From Comamonadaceae bacterium (lineage in GTDB: Bacteria; Pseudomonadota; Gammaproteobacteria; Burkholderiales; Burkholderiaceae_C): 64,000 nucleotides of DNA. The notes below the pieces were generated by a model, which was not told where the DNA came from, searched no databases, and saw only the letters and a program-made list of their open reading frames with translations. Each line of letters starts with the position of its first letter. Position 1 is the stretch's first letter. Location of the stretch: assembly GCA_947478725.1 (NCBI GenBank), contig CANJWZ010000008.1:47046-111045 (forward strand), in the 5' to 3' direction. This document shows, piece by piece, positions 1-8,457 of this stretch. The position numbers and the translations under genes were made by a program.

Positions 1-734
1 CTGATGCCGCTGGGCACGGTTCCGATGTGCAGATTGCCTGCAGCGTCCACGGCCATCGAGTCGAAGAGCTGGAACCCGCCGAGGCCAATGACGATCCTGC
101 CGGTGCCACCGAGAATGTTGCGCGCTGCCCGCGCAATATTTCCCGGCGTGTCGATCGTCCATGCCCATAGCCGGCCCGTTACGGTCTCTGCTACGTAAAG
201 CGTTTTTTCATCCGGCGCCAGCGCAATGCCGTTGGGCATCTCGAGCGGGTAAATGGCCTGTTTGATCAGTGATCCATCTGGCCTTGCGTAGTAGACCGCG
301 CCGCGATCACGGTGCCGGCCGTGCGCGTGGCCGTGATCCGTAAACCAGAAACCGCCACTGCTGTCGAACACGATGTCGTTCGGACCGTTGAGTTTCTGGC
401 CCTCGCAAGCGGTGTAGAGGGTTTCCACCGCGCCAGTTTCGATATCGACGGCTTGAATAGATCCGCCGATGTAGTCGGCGGCAGTTCCCGAAGGAAGTAG
501 AACGCCGTCGCGTTCACGCCAGACAAAGCCGCCGTTGTTGCAGATATAACAGCGGCCGTCCGGTCCCATTGCCGCGCCATTAGGGCCGCCACCGAGTTCA
601 GCCACGGTGCGCTTCGTGCCATCCGGCGTAATGCGCGTTAGCCGGCCAGCGGCGATCTCCACCACCAAGAGGCTGCTATCGCCCAGAGCAATAGGACCTT
701 CCGGGAAACGCAAGTCGCTTGCAAACTCCTTCAT
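1..734 (-). CDS. SMP-30/gluconolactonase family protein, 3' end outside window
   Basis: About 244 residues are visible and the C-terminus lies beyond the left edge. The family are beta-propeller metal-dependent lactonases that open sugar or other lactones. Seen: the metal-ligand Glu in RFPEGP (Glu12), the LNGPNDIVFD motif, and MPNGIALAPD followed by LYVAET, all in the order expected of the family. The start ATG has an AGGAGAC ribosome site 6 bases upstream, like the start contexts of its neighbours. It is the last visible gene of a minus-strand catabolic cluster, 255 bases after the dehydratase gene. The substrate is unknown; a lactone step in the same pathway as the CoA-transferase is inference. 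Confidence 0.88.
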   Translation of the reverse strand, partial: MKEFASDLRFPEGPIALGDSSLLVVEIAAGRLTRITPDGTKRTVAELGGGPNGAAMGPDGRCYICNNGGFVWRERDGVLLPSGTAADYIGGSIQAVDIETGAVETLYTACEGQKLNGPNDIVFDSSGGFWFTDHGHAHGRHRDRGAVYYARPDGSLIKQAIYPLEMPNGIALAPDEKTLYVAETVTGRLWAWTIDTPGNIARAARNILGGTGRIVIGLGGFQLFDSMAVDAAGNLHIGTVPSGI

Positions 735-989
735 TCACTTGTCTCCTGCTGCATGCTCGCGAGCGATTTATATTTTGGATACAGTCGCCAATCCTAAAGG
801 ACGTGCGTCATATTTCATGACAGGGTTCTTACCGATGCCGCCCCGCAATTGACGGGAAATTTAGCCGTTTCGCGAGGCATCGTTTGCACCGAATTCCGGA
901 CGCCACCGCACTCCACCAAGGAGCCGCCAAGCAGCGAAGTTTCGATGGGATGGATGACGAACGATCCCCGTTGCCCAATCAGCGCAGCA

Positions 990-2159
990 TCAGGCAGAAG
1001 CAGCAGCGCCGCGCGACAAAAGCGCTACGACAGCTGTCCCTTTGGCCGTCACTTCGCCCAGCTGGTTTTCGACGAAGACTTCGAGGTCGACGAGGAAAGC
1101 GCCCTCTTCGACCCGCTTGTCGACAACCTTCGCGCGACACCATGAAACGTCACCAAAAATATTCGGACGGCGCACTGACACTCTCAGTTTGCGCAGGAAG
1201 CCATCGTCGCCCATCCAGTTCGTCATGAGCTGGCCCATCCACGAAATGCGTTGTGGTCCGACGTCGTAGCCGCCTGGCATGCCCACGTCACGCGCCATCT
1301 TCTGCTCGGCATGACCGCGTGCGGGGTTGTCCTGCGCACCGGTCTTTGCGTCAACGAAAGCATCCGCCGGATGGCGTTTGCGATGCATCTCGGCGCGCCG
1401 GTGCGCCTGGTAGCTGTGCCCGCCGCCTGAATACCAGCAGATCATGTCGGTGATGTTCAGTGGCCCTTTCAGCATGGGCTGGACGAAGCTTGCGACTTCA
1501 ACGTCTTCCCAATACCTTGGCACGGCACCGCGCAGCTCTTCGGTGTCAATGGCGTGTGCGATGCTCTCGAGCTCTTCTGGCGAATAGCGGTGCGTCTCGC
1601 GCGGCTCGTATTTCAGACCGTTCTTGGCGCTGGCACGAGGCGTGCGGGCCGTGTGGCCCAGTGCGCGACAGACCAGCTCGCCGTGCTGATTGGTGTAGAG
1701 CACCTCGCCCGTCTGAATGATGAAACTCTTGGCCTTGCCGCCCTGCTTTTCAACGGCATCGAGCAGGCGTGCGCGCACCGTGAAGGCATCGCGATGGCGT
1801 ATGGGCTTGAACCACTCCCAGTCGGTGCCTCCATACATCCACTGGATCCCGCGCAGTTTGGGCGCGACCACCGTGGTGTCGATGGAATACAGAAAACAGC
1901 CGGGCGCAATGGCCGAACCCCAACGGCTCGTCTTGCCATAAGCTGGATCGCAGAACAGCGGATTCTCGTCACCAATGCCCCAGGCAAACTGGCGCACTGC
2001 GTCCGGCGTGGCTTCGGTATTCCAGGTCTGCCCGGTGCGCCGGAGATCGACGCCGATCAGGCTGCGGGCTTCCTCCAGTGCACCCTCCCACAAGGCAGGG
2101 GCCTGCGAGGCAGGGGCAGCCGTTCCGGCAGGGGCTTCGGTCGGGGATGTATCGCTCAT
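990..2159 (-). CDS. MaoC/FAS1-like double-hotdog acyl-CoA dehydratase (hydratase)
   Basis: 389 residues, the length of fused double-hotdog dehydratases. After a low-complexity Ala/Pro N-terminus, the first hotdog carries GIGDENPLF (residues 61-69), the hydratase-2 motif whose Asp64 and Asn66 would be catalytic. The second hotdog (about 215-385) has PLNITDMICW and a late GTAVVALLSR strand but no second intact catalytic motif. The enzyme probably adds water to, or removes it from, a CoA thioester in the cytoplasm. It starts 33 bases after the CoA-transferase stop, with CGGAG upstream, so the two are probably cotranscribed. Related pairs act on mesaconyl-type or branched dicarboxylyl-CoAs; the actual substrate cannot be read here. 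Confidence 0.8.
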   Translation of the reverse strand: MSDTSPTEAPAGTAAPASQAPALWEGALEEARSLIGVDLRRTGQTWNTEATPDAVRQFAWGIGDENPLFCDPAYGKTSRWGSAIAPGCFLYSIDTTVVAPKLRGIQWMYGGTDWEWFKPIRHRDAFTVRARLLDAVEKQGGKAKSFIIQTGEVLYTNQHGELVCRALGHTARTPRASAKNGLKYEPRETHRYSPEELESIAHAIDTEELRGAVPRYWEDVEVASFVQPMLKGPLNITDMICWYSGGGHSYQAHRRAEMHRKRHPADAFVDAKTGAQDNPARGHAEQKMARDVGMPGGYDVGPQRISWMGQLMTNWMGDDGFLRKLRVSVRRPNIFGDVSWCRAKVVDKRVEEGAFLVDLEVFVENQLGEVTAKGTAVVALLSRGAAASA

Positions 2160-2192
2160 GTGTTGTTCTCCGTATGACTTGATGGCGCGCCC

Positions 2193-4595
2193 TCAGGCGA
2201 TAACGCCGCTCTCTTTAAGCGATGCGATCTCGCTCGCAGGCAGTCCGAGGATTTCGCCGAACACGTAGTCGTTGTGCTGGCCCATCGACGGTCCAGGGTT
2301 ATCGACCTGCGGTTTGAAATCCGAAAACTGCCAAGGCGCGCTGAACATATCTTCTTGGCCATACACCGGTATCTGCACCGGGTGCTTGATGCCGCGCGCA
2401 GCAAACTGCGGATCTTTCCATTGCTCCTGTACCGACAGCACCGGCGACGAGGCTATACCGCTACCGCGAAGCTGCCCTACAAGCGCATCGCGTGACTGTT
2501 CGCGCGTCCAGCAAGCGATCGCCGCATCCAGCTCGGCGACATGTGCAAGACGACCAGCCATGGTGGCAAATTTTTGGTCCCCGGTCCAGGGCTGCCCGGC
2601 AGCCATGCGAGCCACCGCGCTCCATTGGGCGTCATTGGCCACCGCGAGGGTCAGCCATTTATCAGCCCCCTCCGCCGGATAGATGCCGTGCGGAGCCATG
2701 TCCGGATGACGGTTTCCCATGACAGGCGTTTGCTTGCCGGTGACTTGCGTGGAAAGCAGGTAAGGCCGCAGCGAACTCAGCATCGCCTCGATCTGCGACA
2801 GGTCGATGTAGCAACCCTTGCCCGTTGCGCGCGCATGCCGCAGCGCCGCCAGGACCGCCATCAAGGCGTGCACGGAAGCATTGGGATCACCAAGGCCGAA
2901 ATTAAGCGCACCGATGGGCTGTTCGCCCGGGTACCCCACAAGCGCTTCAAGGCCGACAAAGCTAGACATCGTCGGCGCATAAGCCCTCATGCTCGAAAGT
3001 TCGCCGAACTGCCCCGCCGCCGACATGGCCAACATGACAAGACGGGGATTGACCGCCCGCAAGTCTTCGTAGCCAAGGCCAGAGCGCTCCATCGAACCGG
3101 GCGACATGTTTTCAACCACCAGATCGCTGGTCGCGGCAAGCCGCTTGAGCAACTCGACGGCGCGCGGCTCCTTAGCATTCAGCGTGATGCCCACCTTGCC
3201 GTGATTGATCTGGTGATACATGGGCGACATTTCCTTGCTCGGCCCCTCGACCTGCTGTCCATCGCGAAATACCCGGCCCGCGAGCCTCAGGTTGTCAGGG
3301 CGTAGCGCATGCTCGACCTTGATGACCTCCGCTCCCAACTCACCCAGCATCGTGCCGACCCACGGCGCAGACCACACCCAGCCGAAATCCAGAACACGCA
3401 TGCCGGTCAACGGGCCAGTCGCCTTGATGGCGGCATGTGGCTGCGGTGGAACAGCGGCGCTCAACAAGGTCGACGACATGTCCGGAGCGGCTTCGCTTCG
3501 CTTCTCGGTCGCGCGGAACGGCATGAGCGGCACCATGAGGTTCTGGCCGGCAGCGCTTGCCGGTGCAAGAAAACCGCGCGCCTTGAAATGCCTGGTCTTG
3601 AGAACCTCATCGAAGCTGCGGATAGGCGAGACGATCAGGTTGTTCTTGAGTGCTATCGCCTCGAGCTCGGCCATGGTCTTGCCTGCCAGCCATGGAAGCA
3701 CCAACGCGTCGACTTCATCGGGGTATTGCTTTCCCATCGCCCGGAGGTCCTGGTAGCGCGGCTCAGCGGCCCAAGCCGGACTACCCATTGCCTGGACAAA
3801 ACGGTTCCACTCGTCACGCGTTCTTCCGCAAATGCAGACCTGCCCGTCCTTGCAGGGCAGGATCACATAAGGATAGGCTCCGCCTGAACCCGACGCCCGC
3901 CGCCCACTGCGATGCCACTGCAAGTTGTGATGGATGTAAAGGCGGCAATTTCCGGCGACATAACTGGCAAGTACATCCGACAGCGCGATGTCGACCACCC
4001 GACCCGTACCGGTCTGGTCACGAACGTCCAGCCCCAACAGACACCCGGCCGCGAGCATAGCTCCTGCCTGATGTTCGGTAATACCAGGGGCAAAGGAAAG
4101 CGGCACCCTTGAGGCCTCACCCAGCGACCACGACACTGCGCTCAGCGCCTGCGCGTCAAGCGCTGTGCCCTTGAAATTTGAATAGGGACCGTCCAGACCG
4201 AATGTGCTGGCAATACCAATGACAAGTCGCGGCAACCGGGCCGCCAGCTCGGGCACAGGCCCAGCCAGCGCCTCCAGCGCTTCGCGCGAATCGCAGAGCA
4301 GAATATCGGCGCCCGCAAGCAGCTGGTCCAGACCGGAGCGGGTCTGCGGTGCAGGTACTGATTTCTTGCCATGACCCAGAACCTCGAGCGCCAGCGCAAG
4401 GGGGCTGGGCTCTGCATCTTTGCCGGCGTGGACAGGCTCAGCAGGACCCAAAGGGCTATCAGGAGCCACAAGCCGCGTGACTTTAGCGCCCATGCGGGCG
4501 AGCGACCAACCGGCATACGCTGCCGCAATTCCGCCGGCGGAAAATTCAACAACTTTCACGCCCTCAAACTTCTCTATCTGAGCTGTCATATACAT
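2193..4595 (-). CDS. Fused double CaiB/BaiF (class III) CoA-transferase
   Basis: 800 residues, twice the usual 390-410, made of two CaiB/BaiF domains in tandem (about 8-375 and 393-795). Both N-terminal nucleotide-fold starts are visible: VKVVEFSAGG and MRVLDFGWVWSAPWVGTMLG. At the position of the catalytic acid, domain 1 has VDIALSDVLAS (Asp207) and domain 2 has IDLSQIEAMLS (Glu603). Class III enzymes move CoA between carboxylic acids through an acyl-aspartyl intermediate. By analogy with the two-subunit benzylsuccinate CoA-transferase, one half may be catalytic and the other structural (inference). It would activate the acid imported with the help of the neighbouring Bug proteins. The start could be the ATG two codons downstream. 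Confidence 0.87.
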   Translation of the reverse strand: MYMTAQIEKFEGVKVVEFSAGGIAAAYAGWSLARMGAKVTRLVAPDSPLGPAEPVHAGKDAEPSPLALALEVLGHGKKSVPAPQTRSGLDQLLAGADILLCDSREALEALAGPVPELAARLPRLVIGIASTFGLDGPYSNFKGTALDAQALSAVSWSLGEASRVPLSFAPGITEHQAGAMLAAGCLLGLDVRDQTGTGRVVDIALSDVLASYVAGNCRLYIHHNLQWHRSGRRASGSGGAYPYVILPCKDGQVCICGRTRDEWNRFVQAMGSPAWAAEPRYQDLRAMGKQYPDEVDALVLPWLAGKTMAELEAIALKNNLIVSPIRSFDEVLKTRHFKARGFLAPASAAGQNLMVPLMPFRATEKRSEAAPDMSSTLLSAAVPPQPHAAIKATGPLTGMRVLDFGWVWSAPWVGTMLGELGAEVIKVEHALRPDNLRLAGRVFRDGQQVEGPSKEMSPMYHQINHGKVGITLNAKEPRAVELLKRLAATSDLVVENMSPGSMERSGLGYEDLRAVNPRLVMLAMSAAGQFGELSSMRAYAPTMSSFVGLEALVGYPGEQPIGALNFGLGDPNASVHALMAVLAALRHARATGKGCYIDLSQIEAMLSSLRPYLLSTQVTGKQTPVMGNRHPDMAPHGIYPAEGADKWLTLAVANDAQWSAVARMAAGQPWTGDQKFATMAGRLAHVAELDAAIACWTREQSRDALVGQLRGSGIASSPVLSVQEQWKDPQFAARGIKHPVQIPVYGQEDMFSAPWQFSDFKPQVDNPGPSMGQHNDYVFGEILGLPASEIASLKESGVIA

Positions 4596-4764
4596 CCATT
4601 AAGTCCATCTGTCTGGCAGGCACTCGTTGCACTTTGGGAACTGCATCAAAGCAGTGACGACGGGCAGTTCATGTCACCCAAAGCTTGTGCTGCGCGCTGA
4701 GCGTCGCGCGCTGCCGCTGATGGATCGGACAGTGGCCAACCACCGGGATACTGGCAACTCGAAC

Positions 4765-5793
4765 TTATTCCGGCTGGATGCGGGCAGCACGCGCCAAGTC
4801 GTGCCATTTTTTGGTTTCCGAGATGACCCACTCGCGCAGTTCGCCGGGGCTGGTCGGCGCGGCATCAACGCCAGCCGCTGAAAGAGAGTCCGAGAAATCC
4901 TTGTCACGCAACACCTTGACCATTTCCTGGTTGAGCCTGTTAACAATCGCTGTGGGCGTCTTCGCCGGCGCGAAAGCGGCGATGAAACCTACCAATTCGT
5001 AACCTGGCACGCCTGTTTCCTGCAGAGTCGGGACATCCGGCATTGCCGCAGATCGTTTTAAGCTGGAGACAGCAAGTCCCTTGACTGCTCCTGACTTGAT
5101 CTGGGGAAGCATCAGTGCGATGTCTCCAAGGAGGATCTGGATCTGTCCGCCGCGCAAATCGGTCAGGGCCTGGACATTGGATTTGTAAGGCACGCTCAGG
5201 ATGTCGATACCGGTCTTGGCCTTGAGCATCTCGGTCGCAAGCCGGGCGGAGCCTGTACCCGAGCCGAAGGCCATCTTGCCGGGGTTTGCCTTTGCATAGG
5301 CGATGAATTCAGGAACAGTTTTGGCAGGAACATCGTTGTTGATGCTCAGGATCAGGGCCGCGATGCCAAGCCGCGAAATTGGCTCGAAATCATTGATCGG
5401 GTCATAAGGAATACTTTTGAGGAAACTGGCGTTTCCGGCATGCGTGGTGTTGGTGCCAATCAGGATGGTGTAACCGTCCGGAGTTGCCCGCGCCACGGTC
5501 TGCGCAGCGATTGTGCCGCTGGCAGCCGGCTGGTTTTCTACATAGACGGGGGTGTTCATTGATTTGGACAGCCTGTCTGCGAGCCGCCGCGCGATCGCAT
5601 CCGTTGCGCCCCCAGCACCGACTGAAACGATCATCCGGATCGGCTTGCTCGGGTAATCTGCCTGAGCAAAAGCGGCGCTTCCCGAAAACGTGAAAAATGC
5701 CGCTGCCGCAATCGCGGCAATCGTGCGTAGGCCGCATAAAGCGCGCCTTTGCGAGGGTATTGCAAATCCACCGTGAAAACTGGTCTTGAACAC
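4765..5793 (-). CDS. Bug-family (TctC) periplasmic solute-binding protein
   Basis: 342 residues. A Sec signal peptide ends near SAAFAQA (about residue 45), followed by the family opening YPSKPIRMIVSVGAGGATD, in which the GAGG-TD turn binds the carboxylate of the ligand. The start is GTG, six bases after GGAG. Bug proteins bind carboxylates or related small molecules in the periplasm for tripartite tricarboxylate transporters. No TctA/TctB membrane genes are present here, so this is an orphan binding protein, as is common in Burkholderiales. It lies between the CoA-transferase and a cupin-like gene and has its own candidate promoter about 90 bases upstream. Confidence 0.9.
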   Translation of the reverse strand: MFKTSFHGGFAIPSQRRALCGLRTIAAIAAAAFFTFSGSAAFAQADYPSKPIRMIVSVGAGGATDAIARRLADRLSKSMNTPVYVENQPAASGTIAAQTVARATPDGYTILIGTNTTHAGNASFLKSIPYDPINDFEPISRLGIAALILSINNDVPAKTVPEFIAYAKANPGKMAFGSGTGSARLATEMLKAKTGIDILSVPYKSNVQALTDLRGGQIQILLGDIALMLPQIKSGAVKGLAVSSLKRSAAMPDVPTLQETGVPGYELVGFIAAFAPAKTPTAIVNRLNQEMVKVLRDKDFSDSLSAAGVDAAPTSPGELREWVISETKKWHDLARAARIQPE

Positions 5794-5885
5794 GCTTGTC
5801 TCCTATCGTTTTTTCGAAATGGATGTCGGCCGACTCGTCAAAGCAGAGCAGAGCATCGAAACGCCTGATTCTGCTTCAAATGATA

Positions 5886-5915
5886 ATTCTAATATCCGAT
5901 ATATGCAATTGTCTA
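5886..5915 (-). promoter_or_regulatory. Candidate promoter with palindrome in its spacer
   Basis: On the minus strand a -35-like TAGACA is followed after 18 bases by a -10-like TAGAAT, about 90 bases before the GTG of the Bug-family gene. The spacer contains a perfect 11-base palindrome, ATATC-C-GATAT (5892-5902), where a repressor could sit. The surrounding 171-base gap is AT-rich, unlike the genes on either side. Promoter assignment is by eye only. Confidence 0.4.
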
Positions 5916-5964
5916 ACCATAAAAATTGACGGCTCATCACCATTGTTGGATGCGTCTTTGCCGC

Positions 5965-6720
5965 TCAGGTGGGAACGGACGCACCAGCCGGAAGCGGCGG
6001 TGGGAAAAGGCTGTAACCGGGAAACTGCAGCGTCAGAATTTCAGCGCCACCAAGACAGGCCTCGATATGCGGCTCGACCTGCCCGGCTGATACCCAGAGG
6101 CAGGACCACGGCGGCAATCGCTCACCGTTGACCAGAGCCGCACCACCCGCCACGACATGAAACCTGCCCGCAGGCCCGGCGGATGGCGAAGTAAACGCCT
6201 GGCTATCAGTCAGACTCGAAAGCCATGCCGACAAGCCGCTGTCGTCAGGCGCAATCAATGCGCGGGCGGGGGTAGCGGCGACAACGCCGCTTTGCAATGG
6301 AACAATCTCGCTGGTCGCCTGAAACTTCGGAGCCTTGCGGTCAACTTGAGTTCCGGGGTCAGAAAAGTAATGCGCGCCGTACTCGACACGCGGGCGAAGT
6401 GTCAGGTACGCGAGGCCTTCCCCGCCAGCGACAATAGGCCCGTAACCGGTTTTCCCGCGCGCGAAATGGACGGTCAACGGCGCCAGCTTGTGGCTGCGTC
6501 CCATCATGCCGCTACCGCTGACCACTACCTGGAACTGATCCGTCATATGAAAGTGGGTAGGCAAGCTGACGCCGGGCGACTGCTCCACAAGATACGCGTG
6601 CGGACGCTCGTCCGGACCACCTCCCGCAATGATGTCAGTGCGCCGGAAAACGTCTCCCGTCAGGATGGTCACCGCCTTGCGATGCGGTTTGGCCTGCTCG
6701 TAATTACCGGTAACGATCAT
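5965..6720 (-). CDS. Cupin-like protein of unknown function
   Basis: 251 residues from the ATG preceded by GAGGAG 6 bases upstream; an upstream in-frame start would run into the preceding gene and has no ribosome site. The only recognisable signature is a cupin-type strand, LPTHFHMTDQFQVVVSGSG (about 53-71), with His56 and His58 as possible metal ligands. There is no signal peptide, so it is probably cytoplasmic. It lies 22 bases after the first Bug gene and is probably cotranscribed with it, which suggests a role in the same carboxylate pathway. I do not recognise a specific subfamily; oxygenase, isomerase or sensor roles are all possible. Confidence 0.7.
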   Translation of the reverse strand: MIVTGNYEQAKPHRKAVTILTGDVFRRTDIIAGGGPDERPHAYLVEQSPGVSLPTHFHMTDQFQVVVSGSGMMGRSHKLAPLTVHFARGKTGYGPIVAGGEGLAYLTLRPRVEYGAHYFSDPGTQVDRKAPKFQATSEIVPLQSGVVAATPARALIAPDDSGLSAWLSSLTDSQAFTSPSAGPAGRFHVVAGGAALVNGERLPPWSCLWVSAGQVEPHIEACLGGAEILTLQFPGYSLFPPPLPAGASVPT

Positions 6721-6742
6721 TGACTCTCCTCTTCCAGCCGAA

Positions 6743-7762
6743 TCATTCGGCCCGAATGTTGGCTTCCTTGACGACCTTTGCGTAGACACCGGCTTCGTCT
6801 TCGACCTTCCGTAGCAATTCAGCCCAGGGAAGGAAGCCGGGCGTCAGTCCCGCATCCTCCATGCGCTTCATCACGCCCGGGTCCTTGACGGCCTTCCCGA
6901 TTTCAGACGACAGGGTGGCGACAATGGCTGGCGGCGTTCCTCTGGGAGCGGAGACTCCCAGCCAGGTTTCAAATTCGTAGCCCGGCAGGGCTTCGGCGAC
7001 CGCGGCAACCTGGGGCAAGCCCGCTAACCGTTGTGGCGATGAAACCGCCAACAGGCGAAGCCGGCCAGACCTGACCTGAACCATCGGCCCGGCGATCGAG
7101 GTAAAAAGCATATCGACCTGCCCGCCGATCAGGTCGGTGACGGCCGGCGGCGTGCCTTTGTAGGGGATATGCCGAATATCGACGCCAGCACGACGTTTGA
7201 GCAACTCCATCGCCAGATGCGACGGCGTACCGTTGCCACCCGAGGCGTAAGCAAGGCCGCCGGGGTGACTGAGTGCGTGAGCGAGCAGCTCCTGCAAGCT
7301 GGCGTAGGGCGATGCGCTGCTCACGAAGAGTCCCGATGGCAACACGCCAAAACGCGCAACTGGAATGAAACTTTTGACAGCGTCATACCGCGCGCCGGGC
7401 GTCAGCAGCCGCGCGATGACCAGGTGGTTTCCCGACAAAAGCAATGTGTAGCCGTCGGGCACGGCAGACGCAACAAGATCGGCGCCTATCGTTCCACCGG
7501 CCCCTGGCCGGTTGTCAACGACGAAGTTCTGCCCCGTCTGTGTGGAAAGCCGATCCGCCACGATGCGCATCCCGATATCGGCTGGCCCGCCGGCGGGGAA
7601 CGCGACCACCAAGCGTACCGGCTTGTCCGGATAGCCTTGCGCAAAGGCGCAAGGCGCGAACACGCTTAACGCAAGCAAGGCGATCAAGGCGGTAAGCCAC
7701 CCACGCCTGAAACCGGTCTGCGTCGAACACGCGGCCAACGTGCAAACGATCTTTCTTTTCAT
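6743..7762 (-). CDS. Bug-family (TctC) periplasmic solute-binding protein, second copy
   Basis: 339 residues with a long N-region before a Sec signal ending near CAFAQG, then YPDKPVRLVVAFPAGGPADIGMR, the family carboxylate-binding opening. AAGGAG precedes the start; a GTG one codon upstream is also possible. It is clearly diverged from the Bug gene at 4765-5793, so this is not a recent duplication. It heads the catabolic cluster and would deliver the substrate or a related acid to the membrane. No transporter membrane subunits are nearby. Expression probably starts in the long gap upstream. Confidence 0.9.
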   Translation of the reverse strand: MKRKIVCTLAACSTQTGFRRGWLTALIALLALSVFAPCAFAQGYPDKPVRLVVAFPAGGPADIGMRIVADRLSTQTGQNFVVDNRPGAGGTIGADLVASAVPDGYTLLLSGNHLVIARLLTPGARYDAVKSFIPVARFGVLPSGLFVSSASPYASLQELLAHALSHPGGLAYASGGNGTPSHLAMELLKRRAGVDIRHIPYKGTPPAVTDLIGGQVDMLFTSIAGPMVQVRSGRLRLLAVSSPQRLAGLPQVAAVAEALPGYEFETWLGVSAPRGTPPAIVATLSSEIGKAVKDPGVMKRMEDAGLTPGFLPWAELLRKVEDEAGVYAKVVKEANIRAE

Positions 7763-8295
7763 CACGTCGGTCTCCTTTTATAACGGCACTTGCTACGGTA
7801 TACCCGCCTGAATCCGTGTGAATTACACAACAAATTATTCTTTTTTCGGTATTTATTCCAGATTCGGAACACAACAGAGGGCGGTCCTTGCCACTGGGTC
7901 CGTGAAAACCCCTGTCAAATGATCTGCATAAATCTGTGGTTTGACAATTGACTATGCGTGTCATTTCTCGAGTTTAACTAAATCGTTATTGGGACTGTCA
8001 CTGATGCCCGGGTGCCGCAGAGCGGCACGCTACGGCGAGGAAAAAAGTGATCTTACTGAAGCTAGGATCCCCAGCTACCCAAAGAAGAGAGCAGACAGCT
8101 GTTTATCTTTGAAATCCAACCATCCAATGAAATGGCAGGAGACTATCTGTCGGAGAGGGTGACCCTCAGTTTGAGTGCTATCGCACACTGATCAAACGCC
8201 AATTCCGGGCCGCCTCAAGAGGCTCCCCATCCAACAGCGTCCAATGCAAACCAATGGCAACCGTCAAAATTCTGGCAATGATCTGGCAACGGCAT
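7763..8295. other. Gene-poor gap between catabolic cluster and tRNA
   Basis: This stretch of about 530 bases holds no gene I can support. Near the Bug gene it contains an inverted repeat TGTG-TAATT-CACA (minus strand, about 50 bases before the start) and TTCC-N6-GGAA, either of which could be an operator. At 8169-8197 there is an imperfect inverted repeat (GTTTGA/TCAAAC plus GTGC/GCAC). At 8255-8289 three direct TGGCAA repeats lie close together on the 3' side of the tRNA. Short open frames exist but resemble nothing known. Decayed integration-site DNA is the best guess. Confidence 0.5.
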
Positions 8296-8336
8296 AAAAA
8301 GAAAAAATCCCCGCTATCGATTAAATAGCAGGGATT
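8296..8336 (-). terminator. Rho-independent terminator of the CAT tRNA
   Basis: On the minus strand the stem AATCCC-GCTAT pairs with ATAGC-GGGATT (one C/A mismatch, loop of about 7 bases) and is followed by a T-rich run TTTTTTCTTTTT. It begins 22 bases after the tRNA 3' end. Confidence 0.85.
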
Positions 8337-8357
8337 CCAGCATTCACGACTTATAAA

Positions 8358-8434
8358 TGGTAGGGCGTCACAGACTTGAACTGTGGACCAAAGGATTATG
8401 AGTCCTCTGCTCTAACCAACTGAGCTAACGCCCC
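8358..8434 (-). tRNA. tRNA with CAT anticodon (elongator Met, or Ile2)
   Basis: 77 bases including an encoded CCA. The acceptor stem is GGGGCGT/ACGCCCT with one G-T pair. The D-arm (AGCTCAGTTGGTTAGAGC), anticodon stem with CTCATAA loop and T-arm (ACAGTTCAAGTCTGT) are complete. The CAT anticodon fits elongator tRNA-Met or lysidine-modified tRNA-Ile2; the discriminator A and the anticodon arm do not settle it. It sits 23 bases after the hrcA stop, and its 3' end faces the catabolic cluster. Confidence 0.95.
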
Positions 8435-8457
8435 AAACCAGCACGTATTGTAAGTGC

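Noticed and set aside
4596..4764. GAACTGC/GCAGTTC inverted repeat between the CoA-transferase and Bug genes
   Set aside because: The loop is long and no T-run follows, so it is not a convincing terminator or operator.
8169..8197. Possible CIRCE element (HrcA operator)
   Set aside because: Only one half-site, GAGTGCTA, is present; the partner TTAGCACTC at the proper spacing is missing, and no chaperone gene follows.
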